Source of the DNA: Prevotellaceae bacterium | GTDB lineage: Bacteria; Bacteroidota; Bacteroidia; Bacteroidales; Bacteroidaceae | Assembly (NCBI GenBank): GCA_022508585.1 | Contig: JAFLUU010000004.1 | Location: 1,484 to 36,754 of the forward strand | Reading direction: 5' to 3' | Length of the DNA stretch: 35,271 bases | In this document: positions 27,261 through 35,265 of the stretch, in pieces | How the letters are laid out: each line of letters starts with the position of its first letter | Numbering within the stretch: position 1 is the first letter of the stretch | Notes under the pieces: model-generated | What the model was told of the DNA's origin: nothing | What the model saw: the letters and a program-made list of their open reading frames with translations, nothing else | Database searches by the model: none | Made by a program: the position numbers and the translations under genes

Positions 27261-29015
27261 GTGGACTGGGAAAAAAAATATCAGGAGCTGACGGCCGGCA
27301 ATTACGCGTTTGGCGACAGGCCGGTGGTCGGAATAACGGCTAACTTCGGCGAATATGGCAGCCAGCTGGCTGAAGCATACTACGAGAGCGTGCGACAGGC
27401 CGGCGGCGTGCCGATAATTATTCCTGCTTCGGACAATATAGACGATCTCGAATATATTTTGCGCCGTCTCGACGCTATTATCTTCAGCGGCGGCGGCGAT
27501 ATTAACCCGTTGCTCGTCGGAGAAGAGCCTATCCCCGAGCTTAGGAGCATTACCGAGAAGCGAGATGTGCAGGAGCTGGTGCTAATGCGCCGCGCCGTGG
27601 ACAAACAGATGCCCGTGCTGGGCATTTGTCGCGGCATTCAGGTGATGGCTGCCGCACTTGGCGGGAAAATATATCAAGACATCGGCAATCCACAAAACTG
27701 CGCCGCATCTAAGTCCGTATTGAAGCACTCGCAGCAAGCGGCGCGCCACATTGCGACCCATTCCGTCGCCATTGAGCAAGGTACGGTGCTGCATAGCATC
27801 TTCCAGACCGCCAAATTGGAGGTCAACAGCTTTCATCATCAAGCCGTGGCCGTGCCTCCGTGCGGCATGAGGGTAGTTGCTCAAAGCCCCGACGGCATTA
27901 TCGAGGCTATCGAGAGCACGGAGCACAAGCCTATCGTCGGAGTGCAATGGCACCCCGAGTGTTTCTGCGTTCTGTACGACAATCCGATGCAGCCGCTGTT
28001 CCGTTGGCTCGTGGGCGAGGCGCAAAAATACCGCGAGGCGCGAGAAATTCACCGGCGCGTGCTGACTTTGGACACTCATTGCGACACTCCGATGCTTTTC
28101 GACCAAGATATTGACTTCGCCCAGCGCGATAATCGCCTTCTCGTGGACGCAACGAAGATGCGCGACGGAGGTTTGGACGCTGCCATTATGGTTGCTTACC
28201 TTCCGCAGGGCAATCGCGACGACGCCTCGCTGCTTCAAGCCACTCGCGAGGCGCACAAGCTGCTTGACGGCATAGAAAAGCGCATTGCCGGCGCGCCGAT
28301 GGTCGGTCTCGCCGACACTCCGAACGACCTGCTGCGCTTAAAAGCCGAGGGGAAGCTGGCAATCATGCGCGGCATCGAGAATGGGTACGCCATTGGCAAG
28401 GATTTGCGCAATGTCGAGGCGTTTCGCAAGCGCGGCGTGGTCTATATGACCCTCTGCCACAACGGAGATAACGACATCTGCGACTCGGCCGTCCGCACCA
28501 ACGACGAAAATGGCGGCCTCAGCCCGTTCGGGCGCGAAGTGGTGAGAGAAATGAACCGCGTGGGCATGATAGTAGACCTCTCCCACGCAGGTAAACGCAG
28601 TTTCTACGACGCTATGGAGGTCAGCGCCACACCAATTGTCTGCAGCCACGCTTCATGTCGCGCCTTTTGCGACCATCCGCGCAATCTCGACGACGAACAG
28701 ATGCGCGCCCTTGCCCGCACTGGCGGCGTGATGCAAATTACCCTCTATCCGGGCTTTCTGCGCAAGGACGGCGAGGCGACAATCCTCGACGCGATGGCGC
28801 ATCTTGACCACGCCATCGACATTATGGGCCTCGACCATGTGGGTATTGGCACCGACTTCGACGGCGACGGCGGCGTCATCGGACTTTCCCACGCCGGCGA
28901 GCTTATTAACTTCACTCGCCAGCTTCTGAACCGCCGCTACAGCGTGCCGGACATCGAGCAAATCTGGGGCGGTAACTTTCTGCGCGTGATGAACATCGCG
29001 CAAAACACGAAATAA
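27261..29015 (+). CDS. C26 gamma-glutamyl hydrolase / M19 dipeptidase fusion
   Basis: A 584-residue two-enzyme fusion. The N-terminal domain (about 20-255) is a class I glutamine amidotransferase-like C26 hydrolase of the PuuD type: FSGGGDINP, nucleophile Cys123 in LGICRGIQ, and His in VGVQWHPE. The C-terminal domain (about 265-584) is a renal-type M19 dipeptidase: LDTHCDTPML, DLSHAGKRSFYDAME, VCSHASCRAFCDHPRNL and VGIGTDFDGDGG. No signal peptide. The start is GTG 27261, the only start after the in-frame TAA of the upstream gene (27249-27251) that keeps the domain. Combined activities would remove gamma-glutamyl groups and split dipeptides. Such fusions occur in other Bacteroidales to my knowledge. 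Confidence 0.88.
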   Translation: MDWEKKYQELTAGNYAFGDRPVVGITANFGEYGSQLAEAYYESVRQAGGVPIIIPASDNIDDLEYILRRLDAIIFSGGGDINPLLVGEEPIPELRSITEKRDVQELVLMRRAVDKQMPVLGICRGIQVMAAALGGKIYQDIGNPQNCAASKSVLKHSQQAARHIATHSVAIEQGTVLHSIFQTAKLEVNSFHHQAVAVPPCGMRVVAQSPDGIIEAIESTEHKPIVGVQWHPECFCVLYDNPMQPLFRWLVGEAQKYREAREIHRRVLTLDTHCDTPMLFDQDIDFAQRDNRLLVDATKMRDGGLDAAIMVAYLPQGNRDDASLLQATREAHKLLDGIEKRIAGAPMVGLADTPNDLLRLKAEGKLAIMRGIENGYAIGKDLRNVEAFRKRGVVYMTLCHNGDNDICDSAVRTNDENGGLSPFGREVVREMNRVGMIVDLSHAGKRSFYDAMEVSATPIVCSHASCRAFCDHPRNLDDEQMRALARTGGVMQITLYPGFLRKDGEATILDAMAHLDHAIDIMGLDHVGIGTDFDGDGGVIGLSHAGELINFTRQLLNRRYSVPDIEQIWGGNFLRVMNIAQNTK

Positions 29016-29016
29016 G

Positions 29017-30015
29017 ATGAGACTACGAGTTTTTTTATCCATCTTTTCGCTCTTAACCTTGTTCTTCCTTTTTAGTTGCAAGGGCGAAAAAAACATTAAC
29101 CCCACCGACAATACTGCAAACTCCGACAGCGTGAACATTCCGCAGTTCTGCGCTGACAGCGCGATGCTCAGCATCGAGACACAGTGCGCTTTCGGCCCTC
29201 GAACACTCGGCAGCAAGGCACACGAAGACTGCGCAGCCTACATTATCGAGGCTTTCAAGGCGCAAAACCTCGATGTAACGCGACAGGAAGCCGATTTCAC
29301 GCTGTATAATGGCGAACGTTTCCGCGGTTGTAACATCATCGCCGCGTATAAGCCCGAGCTTACCGAGCGAATCCTCATCTGCGCCCATTGGGACAGCCGC
29401 CCTTGGGCGGATAATGACCCCGATCCCGCCAATCATCACACTCCCGTGCTTGCAGCCAACGACGGCGCCAGCGGTATTGCCGTCATGCTTGAGATTGCGC
29501 GCCTGCTCAAGGCGCAAAACCCCGAGGTCGGCGTTGATTTCATCTGCTTTGATGCCGAAGATGCCGGCGTGCCCGAATGGGAGACCAACTTCAGCGGCAA
29601 CGAACAGCTTACATGGTGCCTCGGTTCGCAACACTGGGCGAACAATCCCCACCGAACCGACTTCCGTTTCGGCATCTTGCTGGACATGGTAGGCGCAAAA
29701 GATGCAAAATTCTATAAGGAACTCTTTTCGCAGCGCTATGCCAGCGGCGTGATAGCCCATGTCTGGAATGCTGCCCGCGAGGCCGGCTACAGCAGTGTCT
29801 TTGTTGACGAAGACGGTGGCGGCATCACCGATGATCATCTGCCTCTCAACACCATTACTCAAATTCCCACCATAGATATTATCCCTTATTTCCCTCACAT
29901 GGAGCACAGTTTCGGAGCGACATGGCACACCGTCAGCGACACTCCCGCCAACATCGACCCTAACACCCTCAAGGCTGTGGGGCAAACCCTGCTCCATGTC
30001 ATTTACCACTTTTAG
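29017..30015 (+). CDS. M28 family lipoprotein, glutaminyl cyclase-like
   Basis: A 332-residue lipoprotein: signal peptide LSIFSLLTLFFLFS-Cys, then KGEKN. The M28 metal-binding pattern is visible: LICAHWDSRPWAD, PVLAANDGASGIAVMLEIAR, CFDAEDAG, and DDHLPLNTITQIPTIDIIPY with a late HMEHSFGATWHTVSDTP. This arrangement is that of bacterial glutaminyl-peptide cyclotransferases, which convert N-terminal Gln to pyroglutamate in the periplasm, though aminopeptidase activity cannot be excluded. It starts 1 nt after the fusion hydrolase. Confidence 0.87.
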   Translation: MRLRVFLSIFSLLTLFFLFSCKGEKNINPTDNTANSDSVNIPQFCADSAMLSIETQCAFGPRTLGSKAHEDCAAYIIEAFKAQNLDVTRQEADFTLYNGERFRGCNIIAAYKPELTERILICAHWDSRPWADNDPDPANHHTPVLAANDGASGIAVMLEIARLLKAQNPEVGVDFICFDAEDAGVPEWETNFSGNEQLTWCLGSQHWANNPHRTDFRFGILLDMVGAKDAKFYKELFSQRYASGVIAHVWNAAREAGYSSVFVDEDGGGITDDHLPLNTITQIPTIDIIPYFPHMEHSFGATWHTVSDTPANIDPNTLKAVGQTLLHVIYHF

Positions 30016-30027
30016 AACCACTTTTTA

Positions 30028-30456
30028 ATGAGCATCAACGAGATACAAGACGAGATAATCGCGGAGTTCAGCGAGCTCGACGACTGGATGGACCGCTATC
30101 AGATACTGATAGACATGGGCAGCGAGCAGACGCCCCTGCCCGCGCAAGACAAGAACGAGAGCAACCTCATAGATGGCTGCCAGAGCCGCGTCTGGCTCGT
30201 GTGCGAGGAGCGAAACGGCCTCCTTCACTTTCGTGCAGAGAGCGACGCCCTCATAGTTAAAGGCATCGTCAGTCTGCTCATCAAGGTTCTCTCCGGTCAT
30301 AGCGCGCAGGAGATACTCGATGCCGACCTCTACTTTATAAAGGAAATCGGACTGGCAGAACATCTCTCGCCCACCCGCTCCAACGGCCTGCTCGCCATGC
30401 TGAAGCAAATGCGCATGTACGCTATGGCCTACAAAGCCAAGGCAACAACCGACTAA
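30028..30456 (+). CDS. sufE: SufE family Fe-S cluster assembly protein
   Basis: SufE accepts persulfide sulfur from the cysteine desulfurase SufS and passes it to the scaffold. The 142-residue protein begins in the usual way (IQDEIIAEFSELDDWMDRYQ, LIDMG) and has the acceptor Cys51 in NLIDGCQSRVWL, the same position as in E. coli SufE. The C-terminal half shows IVSLLIKVLSGHS and the HLSPTRSNGLLAML motif. No other suf gene is adjacent. It lies 12 nt after the M28 gene. Confidence 0.92.
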   Translation: MSINEIQDEIIAEFSELDDWMDRYQILIDMGSEQTPLPAQDKNESNLIDGCQSRVWLVCEERNGLLHFRAESDALIVKGIVSLLIKVLSGHSAQEILDADLYFIKEIGLAEHLSPTRSNGLLAMLKQMRMYAMAYKAKATTD

Positions 30457-30479
30457 CACACAACCACACATCGACAACC

Positions 30480-31421
30480 ATGGCAAAGATCATAGGCACA
30501 GGCGAAACAGTAACCGACTTCATCATTCGCAACGGCAAGCCCGAAGAGATGGTGTGCGGCGGTTCGTGCTACAACTCCATTATCAGCATCGGGCGTTGCG
30601 GTATCAGCGCAGCGTTTATCGGCGAGGTCGGCGACGATAAGCTCGGGCTGCGCACCAAAGCAATGCTCAGGGAGAACAATGTCGACGACACCTTTCTGAC
30701 TATCACTCCGGGCAAAAAATCGCAGCTCTCCCTCGCCTTTCTCAACGAGCGCAACGATGCGGAATACGCCTTTTACAAAGACCATGCCGCCGACATTTTC
30801 CCAACCAAGCTCCCCACTGTCAGCAACGGCGATGTACTCCTTTACGGCTCCTACTACGCCCTCAATCCCACCATTCACGACGCACTGAGCCGCTACCTCG
30901 CCGCAGTCAAAGCCGCCGACGGCATCATCTATTACGACATCAACTTCCGCGCCAGCCACCTCGCCGACCGAGAGCGCATTATGCCCTCGCTCATAGACAA
31001 CCTCAGCAAGGCAACCATTGTGCGCGGCTCTCACGAAGATTTCCTCAATCTTTTCGATACCGACGACACCGCACAGATATACGACAAAGTCAGCGCTTAC
31101 TGCCCCAACCTCATCATCACTCGCGGCGGTACGGCTATCAATCTGCTCACGCCCTCGCTAAGAAAGGACTATGCCGTGCAGCCCACCCATGTTGTCAGCA
31201 CTGTGGGTGCCGGCGACAACTTCAATGCCGGCATCGTCTGCAGCATCATCGCCAACAAGATTGGCAAGACTGACATCGCCACGCTTACCGAGCCTCAGTG
31301 GGACGAACTCATCGCCACCGCCACCACCTTTGCGCAGGAAGTCTGCGGCACCACCGACAACTACATCAGCCAAGCCACAGGACAAAGATTTAAGTCAAGA
31401 CTGCTGCGCACGATTTCCTAA
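30480..31421 (+). CDS. PfkB (ribokinase) family carbohydrate/nucleoside kinase
   Basis: A 313-residue PfkB-fold kinase. Evidence: the N-terminal glycine motif (VCGGSCYNSIISIGRCGISA, FIGEVGDDKLG), YYDINFRASHL, and the ATP/anion-hole signature VVSTVGAGDNFNAGI carrying the catalytic Asp (about residue 247). The substrate (fructose, ribose, adenosine or other) cannot be told from sequence. It is the last gene of the operon, and its 3' end overlaps the end of the convergent higA by 32 nt. No terminator is visible in the overlap. Confidence 0.9.
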   Translation: MAKIIGTGETVTDFIIRNGKPEEMVCGGSCYNSIISIGRCGISAAFIGEVGDDKLGLRTKAMLRENNVDDTFLTITPGKKSQLSLAFLNERNDAEYAFYKDHAADIFPTKLPTVSNGDVLLYGSYYALNPTIHDALSRYLAAVKAADGIIYYDINFRASHLADRERIMPSLIDNLSKATIVRGSHEDFLNLFDTDDTAQIYDKVSAYCPNLIITRGGTAINLLTPSLRKDYAVQPTHVVSTVGAGDNFNAGIVCSIIANKIGKTDIATLTEPQWDELIATATTFAQEVCGTTDNYISQATGQRFKSRLLRTIS

Positions 31422-31695
31422 TAAACCGCAACCTTTCCAACAGTGTCGGTTTCGTGCGAGCCACAGCAATGTTATAACGATTTTGCATATTGATAAGCAG
31501 GTCGGGATTGATGCCCAAAGAAGCCTCTATCATCAACGCAAAATCCGCCGACACAGAGCGTTTGCCATTCAGTATCTCATTAAGTTGCGTATATGGCACA
31601 TCGATAAGTTCCGCAAACTTTCTTTGCGACATATTGCGACATTCCAATTCCTCTTTTAATATCTCGCCCGGGTGTGTCGGTATTCTTGTTTCCAT
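31390..31695 (-). CDS. higA: HigA-type antitoxin (XRE family)
   Basis: A 101-residue antitoxin/transcriptional repressor. I chose the ATG at 31695, giving METRIPTHPGEILKEELECR, the usual HigA start; a longer frame to 31737 overlaps the toxin gene. The helix-turn-helix is MSQRKFAELIDVPYTQLNEI then LNGKRSVSADFALMIEASLG. It lies 5 nt after the toxin gene. HigA normally neutralises HigB and represses the operon by binding a promoter palindrome, which is present here at 32053-32069. Confidence 0.88.
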   Translation of the reverse strand: METRIPTHPGEILKEELECRNMSQRKFAELIDVPYTQLNEILNGKRSVSADFALMIEASLGINPDLLINMQNRYNIAVARTKPTLLERLRFIRKSCAAVLT

Positions 31696-31700
31696 ATCTC

Positions 31701-32009
31701 CTATTGATAATGGTTTGTAATATCTGTTATAATGCAAATAGTCAGCATCTTTTCTGCCCCCTCCTCACGCAGTTTGAACTGCAAGCGGTAGTGGTAGTCT
31801 ATCCTTATGGAGTAATAACCATTGCTAAGAGTTTCAAAGTTTAGCGAATTAAAGACAAACAAGTCCTCGAGTCTTGTCGCTGCCAACAGAGTATCTATTC
31901 TCCTCTGGTATTTTTGTACTACCTGCGGCTGAAAGCGATATTTCTTGTTCTTGCATTTCCCCTTTTCGTAGAGTTCCTGCAAATAGTCTTTCTCGTATTC
32001 TACAACCAC
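31701..32009 (-). CDS. higB: HigB/RelE-type toxin
   Basis: A 102-residue RelE-superfamily protein, expected to be a ribosome-dependent mRNA endonuclease. Typical features: KYRFQPQVVQKYQRRIDTLL, LFVFNSLNFETLSNGYYSIR and the strand-loop IDYHYRLQFKL, ending ITDITNHYQ. Toxin-first order matches higBA. An upstream promoter and operator are present. Confidence 0.85.
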   Translation of the reverse strand: MVVEYEKDYLQELYEKGKCKNKKYRFQPQVVQKYQRRIDTLLAATRLEDLFVFNSLNFETLSNGYYSIRIDYHYRLQFKLREEGAEKMLTICIITDITNHYQ

Positions 32010-32028
32010 TATGTTGCTCTTTTGTTTG

Positions 32029-32069
32029 CAAAGGTAATGTTATCTTTTAATATTCACAAATTTTGTGAA
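32029..32069 (-). promoter_or_regulatory. higBA promoter with operator palindrome
   Basis: On the minus strand: TTTG (32057-32060), 20-nt spacer, TACCTTTG (32029-32036), ending 19 nt before the higB ATG. The palindrome TTCACAAA-T-TTTGTGAA (32053-32069, 8-bp perfect arms) covers the -33 box, the right place for repression by HigA. Confidence 0.85.
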
Positions 32070-32160
32070 CACCTTTTTATCAACCCTAATTGATGCTCAT
32101 AAAAGTCCATGCCCCGACACTTGGTTTATTAAGCACTGCGATAATTCATTAAAACACCCC

Positions 32161-32191
32161 CTCGCAGAGGCATCGCCTCTGCGAGTTTCTT
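32161..32191 (+). terminator. hairpin with T-rich tail in the higB to ncRNA spacer
   Basis: CTCGCAGAGGC (32161-32171) pairs perfectly with GCCTCTGCGAG (32175-32185), 3-nt loop, then TTTCTT. No plus-strand gene ends just upstream (pfkB ends at 31421), so what it terminates is unclear. Confidence 0.7.
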
Positions 32192-32256
32192 TATAATTGC
32201 TTCACGCGCAGTTATTTTTATCTTGACATTATTGTGAGTAATTATGAAAAAACATC

Positions 32257-32264
32257 TAACTTTG
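32257..32264 (+). promoter_or_regulatory. -7 element upstream of the structured RNA
   Basis: TAACTTTG matches the consensus; TTGTG (32232-32236) is an imperfect -33 box. A weaker candidate, TTAACTTG (32331-32338), would start transcription at the base of the RNA stem (about 32345). Confidence 0.55.
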
Positions 32265-32345
32265 CCCAATCTAATCACAAATAGCTCTGCCTATGAAATA
32301 AACGCACACAAGACATTTAGATAAAAAGCGTTAACTTGTACTATT

Positions 32346-32494
32346 GCCTTACGAAATCGCCAATTCCTACAGCAATAACACTTCAAGTTGTGCATAGTTG
32401 ATGTTCACAGCAAGCGTGGACTTTGACTTGTGCTGAAGTGTAGGTGTTTGGCGATACCTGTAAGGCGGACAATGTTAGTAGTCCGCGTTTTTTT
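32346..32494 (+). ncRNA. structured RNA with 6S-like outline and intrinsic terminator
   Basis: A long interrupted hairpin: P1 GCCTTAC (32346-32352) with GTAAGGC (32460-32466); P2 ATCGCCAA (32356-32363) with TTGGCGAT (32448-32455); an asymmetric central bubble (14 nt against 6 nt); P3 ACACTTCA (32378-32385) with TGAAGTGT (32434-32441); and a G-T-rich apical helix closing on AGCAAGC. Closing stem, central bubble and terminal stem is the layout of 6S RNA. A terminator (GCGGAC 32465-32470 with GTCCGC 32481-32486, then T7) ends it. Alternatives: a cis-regulatory leader of the gene at 32561, or a Bacteroidales RNA of another class. Confidence 0.6.
32465..32494 (+). terminator. intrinsic terminator of the structured RNA
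   Basis: Stem GCGGAC/GTCCGC (32465-32470, 32481-32486), 10-nt loop, T7 at 32488-32494. Its 5' arm shares two bases with the 3' arm of P1. Confidence 0.8.
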
Positions 32495-32560
32495 ATTGTC
32501 TCAAATCCGCCATTGGACTGCAATCAAAACACTTAATAACAACCAAATTAAAACACAACA

Positions 32561-33661
32561 ATGAAAAAAATCTTTTCAATCCTTATCGCGTTGTGCTTAG
32601 CACTGGCAATTCATGCCCAAAGCACCGACAAACAAGTCGCAACTCTACAATATGGCGACCAGACTCGCGTATTTTATGGCATCGATGCCCTCAAACAAGC
32701 ATACGATGCCGCACCGGACACTCTTGGTGTCATCACTTTGTCAAGCGGAGGCTTTCGTGGTCCAAATAATATCGAAAAATCTATCACTATATATGGTACA
32801 GGATTTGAAGACGACACAATAACAGGAATTCCCAAAACATCTGTAATAGAAACTTACAATATATATGCAAGCGGTGTACATATAGAGGGAATATACTTCG
32901 ACTCTGGTTTCGGTAATCTTACCAACAAGCCAACTTCTCTTACTATTGGTTTAGCAGGCTCTAACTCAGAAGCAAAGAAAGCAGAACCTATTCACAATCT
33001 GTCTATCGTAAAATGTAGTTTGACGAACATTTGGTTTAGAGTAGACTGCTATGATTGTGTTATACGGCAATCACATTTAAATAACTTCATCGGAAGCATA
33101 CGTACAAGGCCATATCCTTCTCTTGGTCCACAAGTGTTTATGCATAACCTCCTTGTATCAAATAATTACATACGAGGCATACGCACATCTGAAATAAACA
33201 ATTCGTTAAATAATGCAACTCGCTCTTTTTATGATTTCGACCCCACATCAACTATCTATGTTGACCATTGCATCCTGCTAAGTGATATGATGTCTGGCGA
33301 TTGGCATTACACAAACAACATTATTAAAGATTTTCACGTCAATGGCAAATGTAATATCTTCCTTGGCGACGATTTGCCAGTATTTGACAAAGACAACAAC
33401 TGGCTTAACGTAAGTCCGGAATATGTTTGGGCTGAAGAGGGAGAAGACGGAGAGTATGCAGAAAACAAGAGCTTCGCAATCAAAACGCCCGAGCTGTATC
33501 GCGCCACCGACGGCACGGAGATAGGTCTGCACGGCGGCGTGTACGCTTGGAACAAAATCCCCTCTACTCCTCGCATCACGGAGTGCATCATCGACACCAA
33601 AGACGCAGCTAACGGCACTCTCAAACTGAGCATCAAGGCCGAGGCACAGACCAAGGAGTAA
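32561..33661 (+). CDS. exported protein, probable right-handed beta-helix fold
   Basis: A 366-residue secreted protein with signal peptide KKIFSILIALCLALAIHAQ. The body has short repeating strands and Asn-rich turns (GVHIEGIYFDSGFGN, NLSIVKCSLTNIWFRVDCYD, VIRQSHLNNFIGSI, LLVSNNYIRGI, HYTNNIIKDFHVNG) typical of pectate-lyase-like beta-helices. The C-terminal phrase GTEIGLHGGVYAWNKIPSTP is common in Bacteroidetes parallel beta-helix proteins. No catalytic residues can be assigned, so enzyme activity is unproven. It lies 37 nt before the next gene. No own promoter is evident after the upstream terminator at 32494. Confidence 0.75.
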   Translation: MKKIFSILIALCLALAIHAQSTDKQVATLQYGDQTRVFYGIDALKQAYDAAPDTLGVITLSSGGFRGPNNIEKSITIYGTGFEDDTITGIPKTSVIETYNIYASGVHIEGIYFDSGFGNLTNKPTSLTIGLAGSNSEAKKAEPIHNLSIVKCSLTNIWFRVDCYDCVIRQSHLNNFIGSIRTRPYPSLGPQVFMHNLLVSNNYIRGIRTSEINNSLNNATRSFYDFDPTSTIYVDHCILLSDMMSGDWHYTNNIIKDFHVNGKCNIFLGDDLPVFDKDNNWLNVSPEYVWAEEGEDGEYAENKSFAIKTPELYRATDGTEIGLHGGVYAWNKIPSTPRITECIIDTKDAANGTLKLSIKAEAQTKE

Positions 33662-33698
33662 TCCATCACAAAAAACTTATCTGATAAACCGTTTTAAC

Positions 33699-35114
33699 AT
33701 GAACAGATTTATCTATACTCTCTTGCTCTCCATTATGGCGCACCCACTTTTAGCACAAGTGAAGACCGCCACATTGGAGTACTGGTTCGACAGAAATTTT
33801 GCCGACCGCCAGTCTACCAATATCAATGGGAGCATAGAGAAAGAAGTGGACATCAGCTCACTGCGCAACGGTCTCCACTCGTTAGAGCTTCGTGTCAGCG
33901 ACACTAACGGCAAATGGAGCAGTCCGCAACTGCGCTATTTTATAAAGGATGTCCCCATACCTGCCAACACTCACCTCAACACTCTTGAGTATTGGCTCGA
34001 CAGAAATTTTGCTGCTCGGCAGTCGATGAATATCGACGGCGATGCAGAGCAGGAACTTGACATCAGCTCGTTGCGCGACGGACTACACTCATTGGAGCTT
34101 CGCGTGAGCGACACTAACGACAAATGGAGCAGCACTCTGCTCAAATACTTCATAAAGAACGACCCCACGCCAGCAAAGAGTGTCATCAGCTCTTATACAT
34201 ACTGGATCGATGATTACAACAACGTGCAGACCGGCACTATAGCCAGCGACAACCTAATGCTCGACATAGACGTGTCAGCGTTGACCAAGGGGCTTCACTC
34301 GTTGGGCTATCAAGTGCAGTACAACACAGGCAAAAAGAGTTCGCCACGCCTGCTCTACTTCATCATACCCGACTTGGAACAGGGTGCAGGACTCATCAGC
34401 ACCTACGAATACTGGTTCAACCATGGCGCACGCACTCGCGTGGAGCTGCCTGATCCCGCTCCTGCCGTGAGCCTCAGCGACCTAATCATAGAGATACGCG
34501 ACGTGTTGCCCAACTCTGTCGACGGATACACATTTGATGCCGCCACCGAGCAGGCAAGCGTTGACGACAACGTTACCTTTGGCGTACAAGTCTACAATGC
34601 TGACGACCGAGGCTCTCTCGCTGCCGTGTCGGAGACATTCCCTATGGTCGTGCCTATAGAGCTGAACATGGAAACATTATCGCCCAACCGTCAGCCCCTC
34701 ACGACGGCCGCTCCTACTACAGGCAGAATGCAGGGCTTCAAGTCGGAGACCGCAGCCGGCGACTCTCTCCGCTATCTGCTGACACCGGAAAACGTAGTGG
34801 CAGACTTCTATGACGCCGAAGGCAACCGCATCAGTGCCGAGCGCGAAGCAAATGAAGACGGCAGCGTAACATACACCCTCGAGGCAACATCTGACTGCAC
34901 ATATATGTTAGTATATGGAGCATCAGACGTGCAGACAGAGCTGACGGCCACATTGCTGTCCTCCACACCCACCGGACTGCACTCCGCACAGCAAGGCGAA
35001 GCACTCTCCGGCGTGCACTACAACACGAGCGGCCAGCGCATAGACGCCAAGCAGCGAGGCGTACACATCGTGAAGATGAGCGACGGAACGGTACGCAAGG
35101 TGGTAGTCAGGTAG
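33699..35114 (+). CDS. exported protein with tandem YW[FL]DRNF modules
   Basis: A 471-residue secreted protein (signal peptide NRFIYTLLLSIMAHPLLAQ). It has four tandem modules of about 60-70 residues: starts EYWFDRNFADRQS, EYWLDRNFAARQS, TYWIDDYNNVQTG and EYWFNHGARTRVE, each of the first three followed by [IV]DxS[SA]L..GLHSL and a K.SS..L.YFI end. Modules 1 and 2 are very close, a recent duplication. A linker region (about 250-410) follows, and the C-terminus (GVHYNTSGQRIDAKQRGVHI, VKMSDGTVRKVVVR) is a T9SS-like or Bacteroidetes anchoring tail. Probably cotranscribed with the beta-helix gene. Role unknown; adhesion or matrix binding is a guess. Confidence 0.8.
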   Translation: MNRFIYTLLLSIMAHPLLAQVKTATLEYWFDRNFADRQSTNINGSIEKEVDISSLRNGLHSLELRVSDTNGKWSSPQLRYFIKDVPIPANTHLNTLEYWLDRNFAARQSMNIDGDAEQELDISSLRDGLHSLELRVSDTNDKWSSTLLKYFIKNDPTPAKSVISSYTYWIDDYNNVQTGTIASDNLMLDIDVSALTKGLHSLGYQVQYNTGKKSSPRLLYFIIPDLEQGAGLISTYEYWFNHGARTRVELPDPAPAVSLSDLIIEIRDVLPNSVDGYTFDAATEQASVDDNVTFGVQVYNADDRGSLAAVSETFPMVVPIELNMETLSPNRQPLTTAAPTTGRMQGFKSETAAGDSLRYLLTPENVVADFYDAEGNRISAEREANEDGSVTYTLEATSDCTYMLVYGASDVQTELTATLLSSTPTGLHSAQQGEALSGVHYNTSGQRIDAKQRGVHIVKMSDGTVRKVVVR

Positions 35115-35173
35115 CATCTGCTTCCGGGCACCCTGCCACGAGAGCTAAACCTCTCTCTGGCGGTAAGCAATCA

Positions 35174-35206
35174 GTGCGAGTTTTTGCGAAAAACTCGCAC
35201 TTTTTT
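35174..35206 (+). terminator. intrinsic terminator after the last gene
   Basis: GTGCGAGTTTTT (35174-35185) pairs perfectly with AAAAACTCGCAC (35189-35200), 3-nt loop, followed by T6 (35201-35206). Confidence 0.93.
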
Positions 35207-35251
35207 ATTTAATGTCGTCAAAAGCGCACCCAACATCGTCGAAAATCATAG

Positions 35252-35265
35252 AAAAGGCCTCCGCG
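35252..35265 (+). repeat. tip of a second copy of the MITE-like element
   Basis: AAAAGGCCTCCGCG equals the outer 14 nt of the complement of the right arm of the element at 20608-20813, and differs at one base from the left arm. The window ends 6 nt later in a G run, so the rest cannot be seen. Confidence 0.55.
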
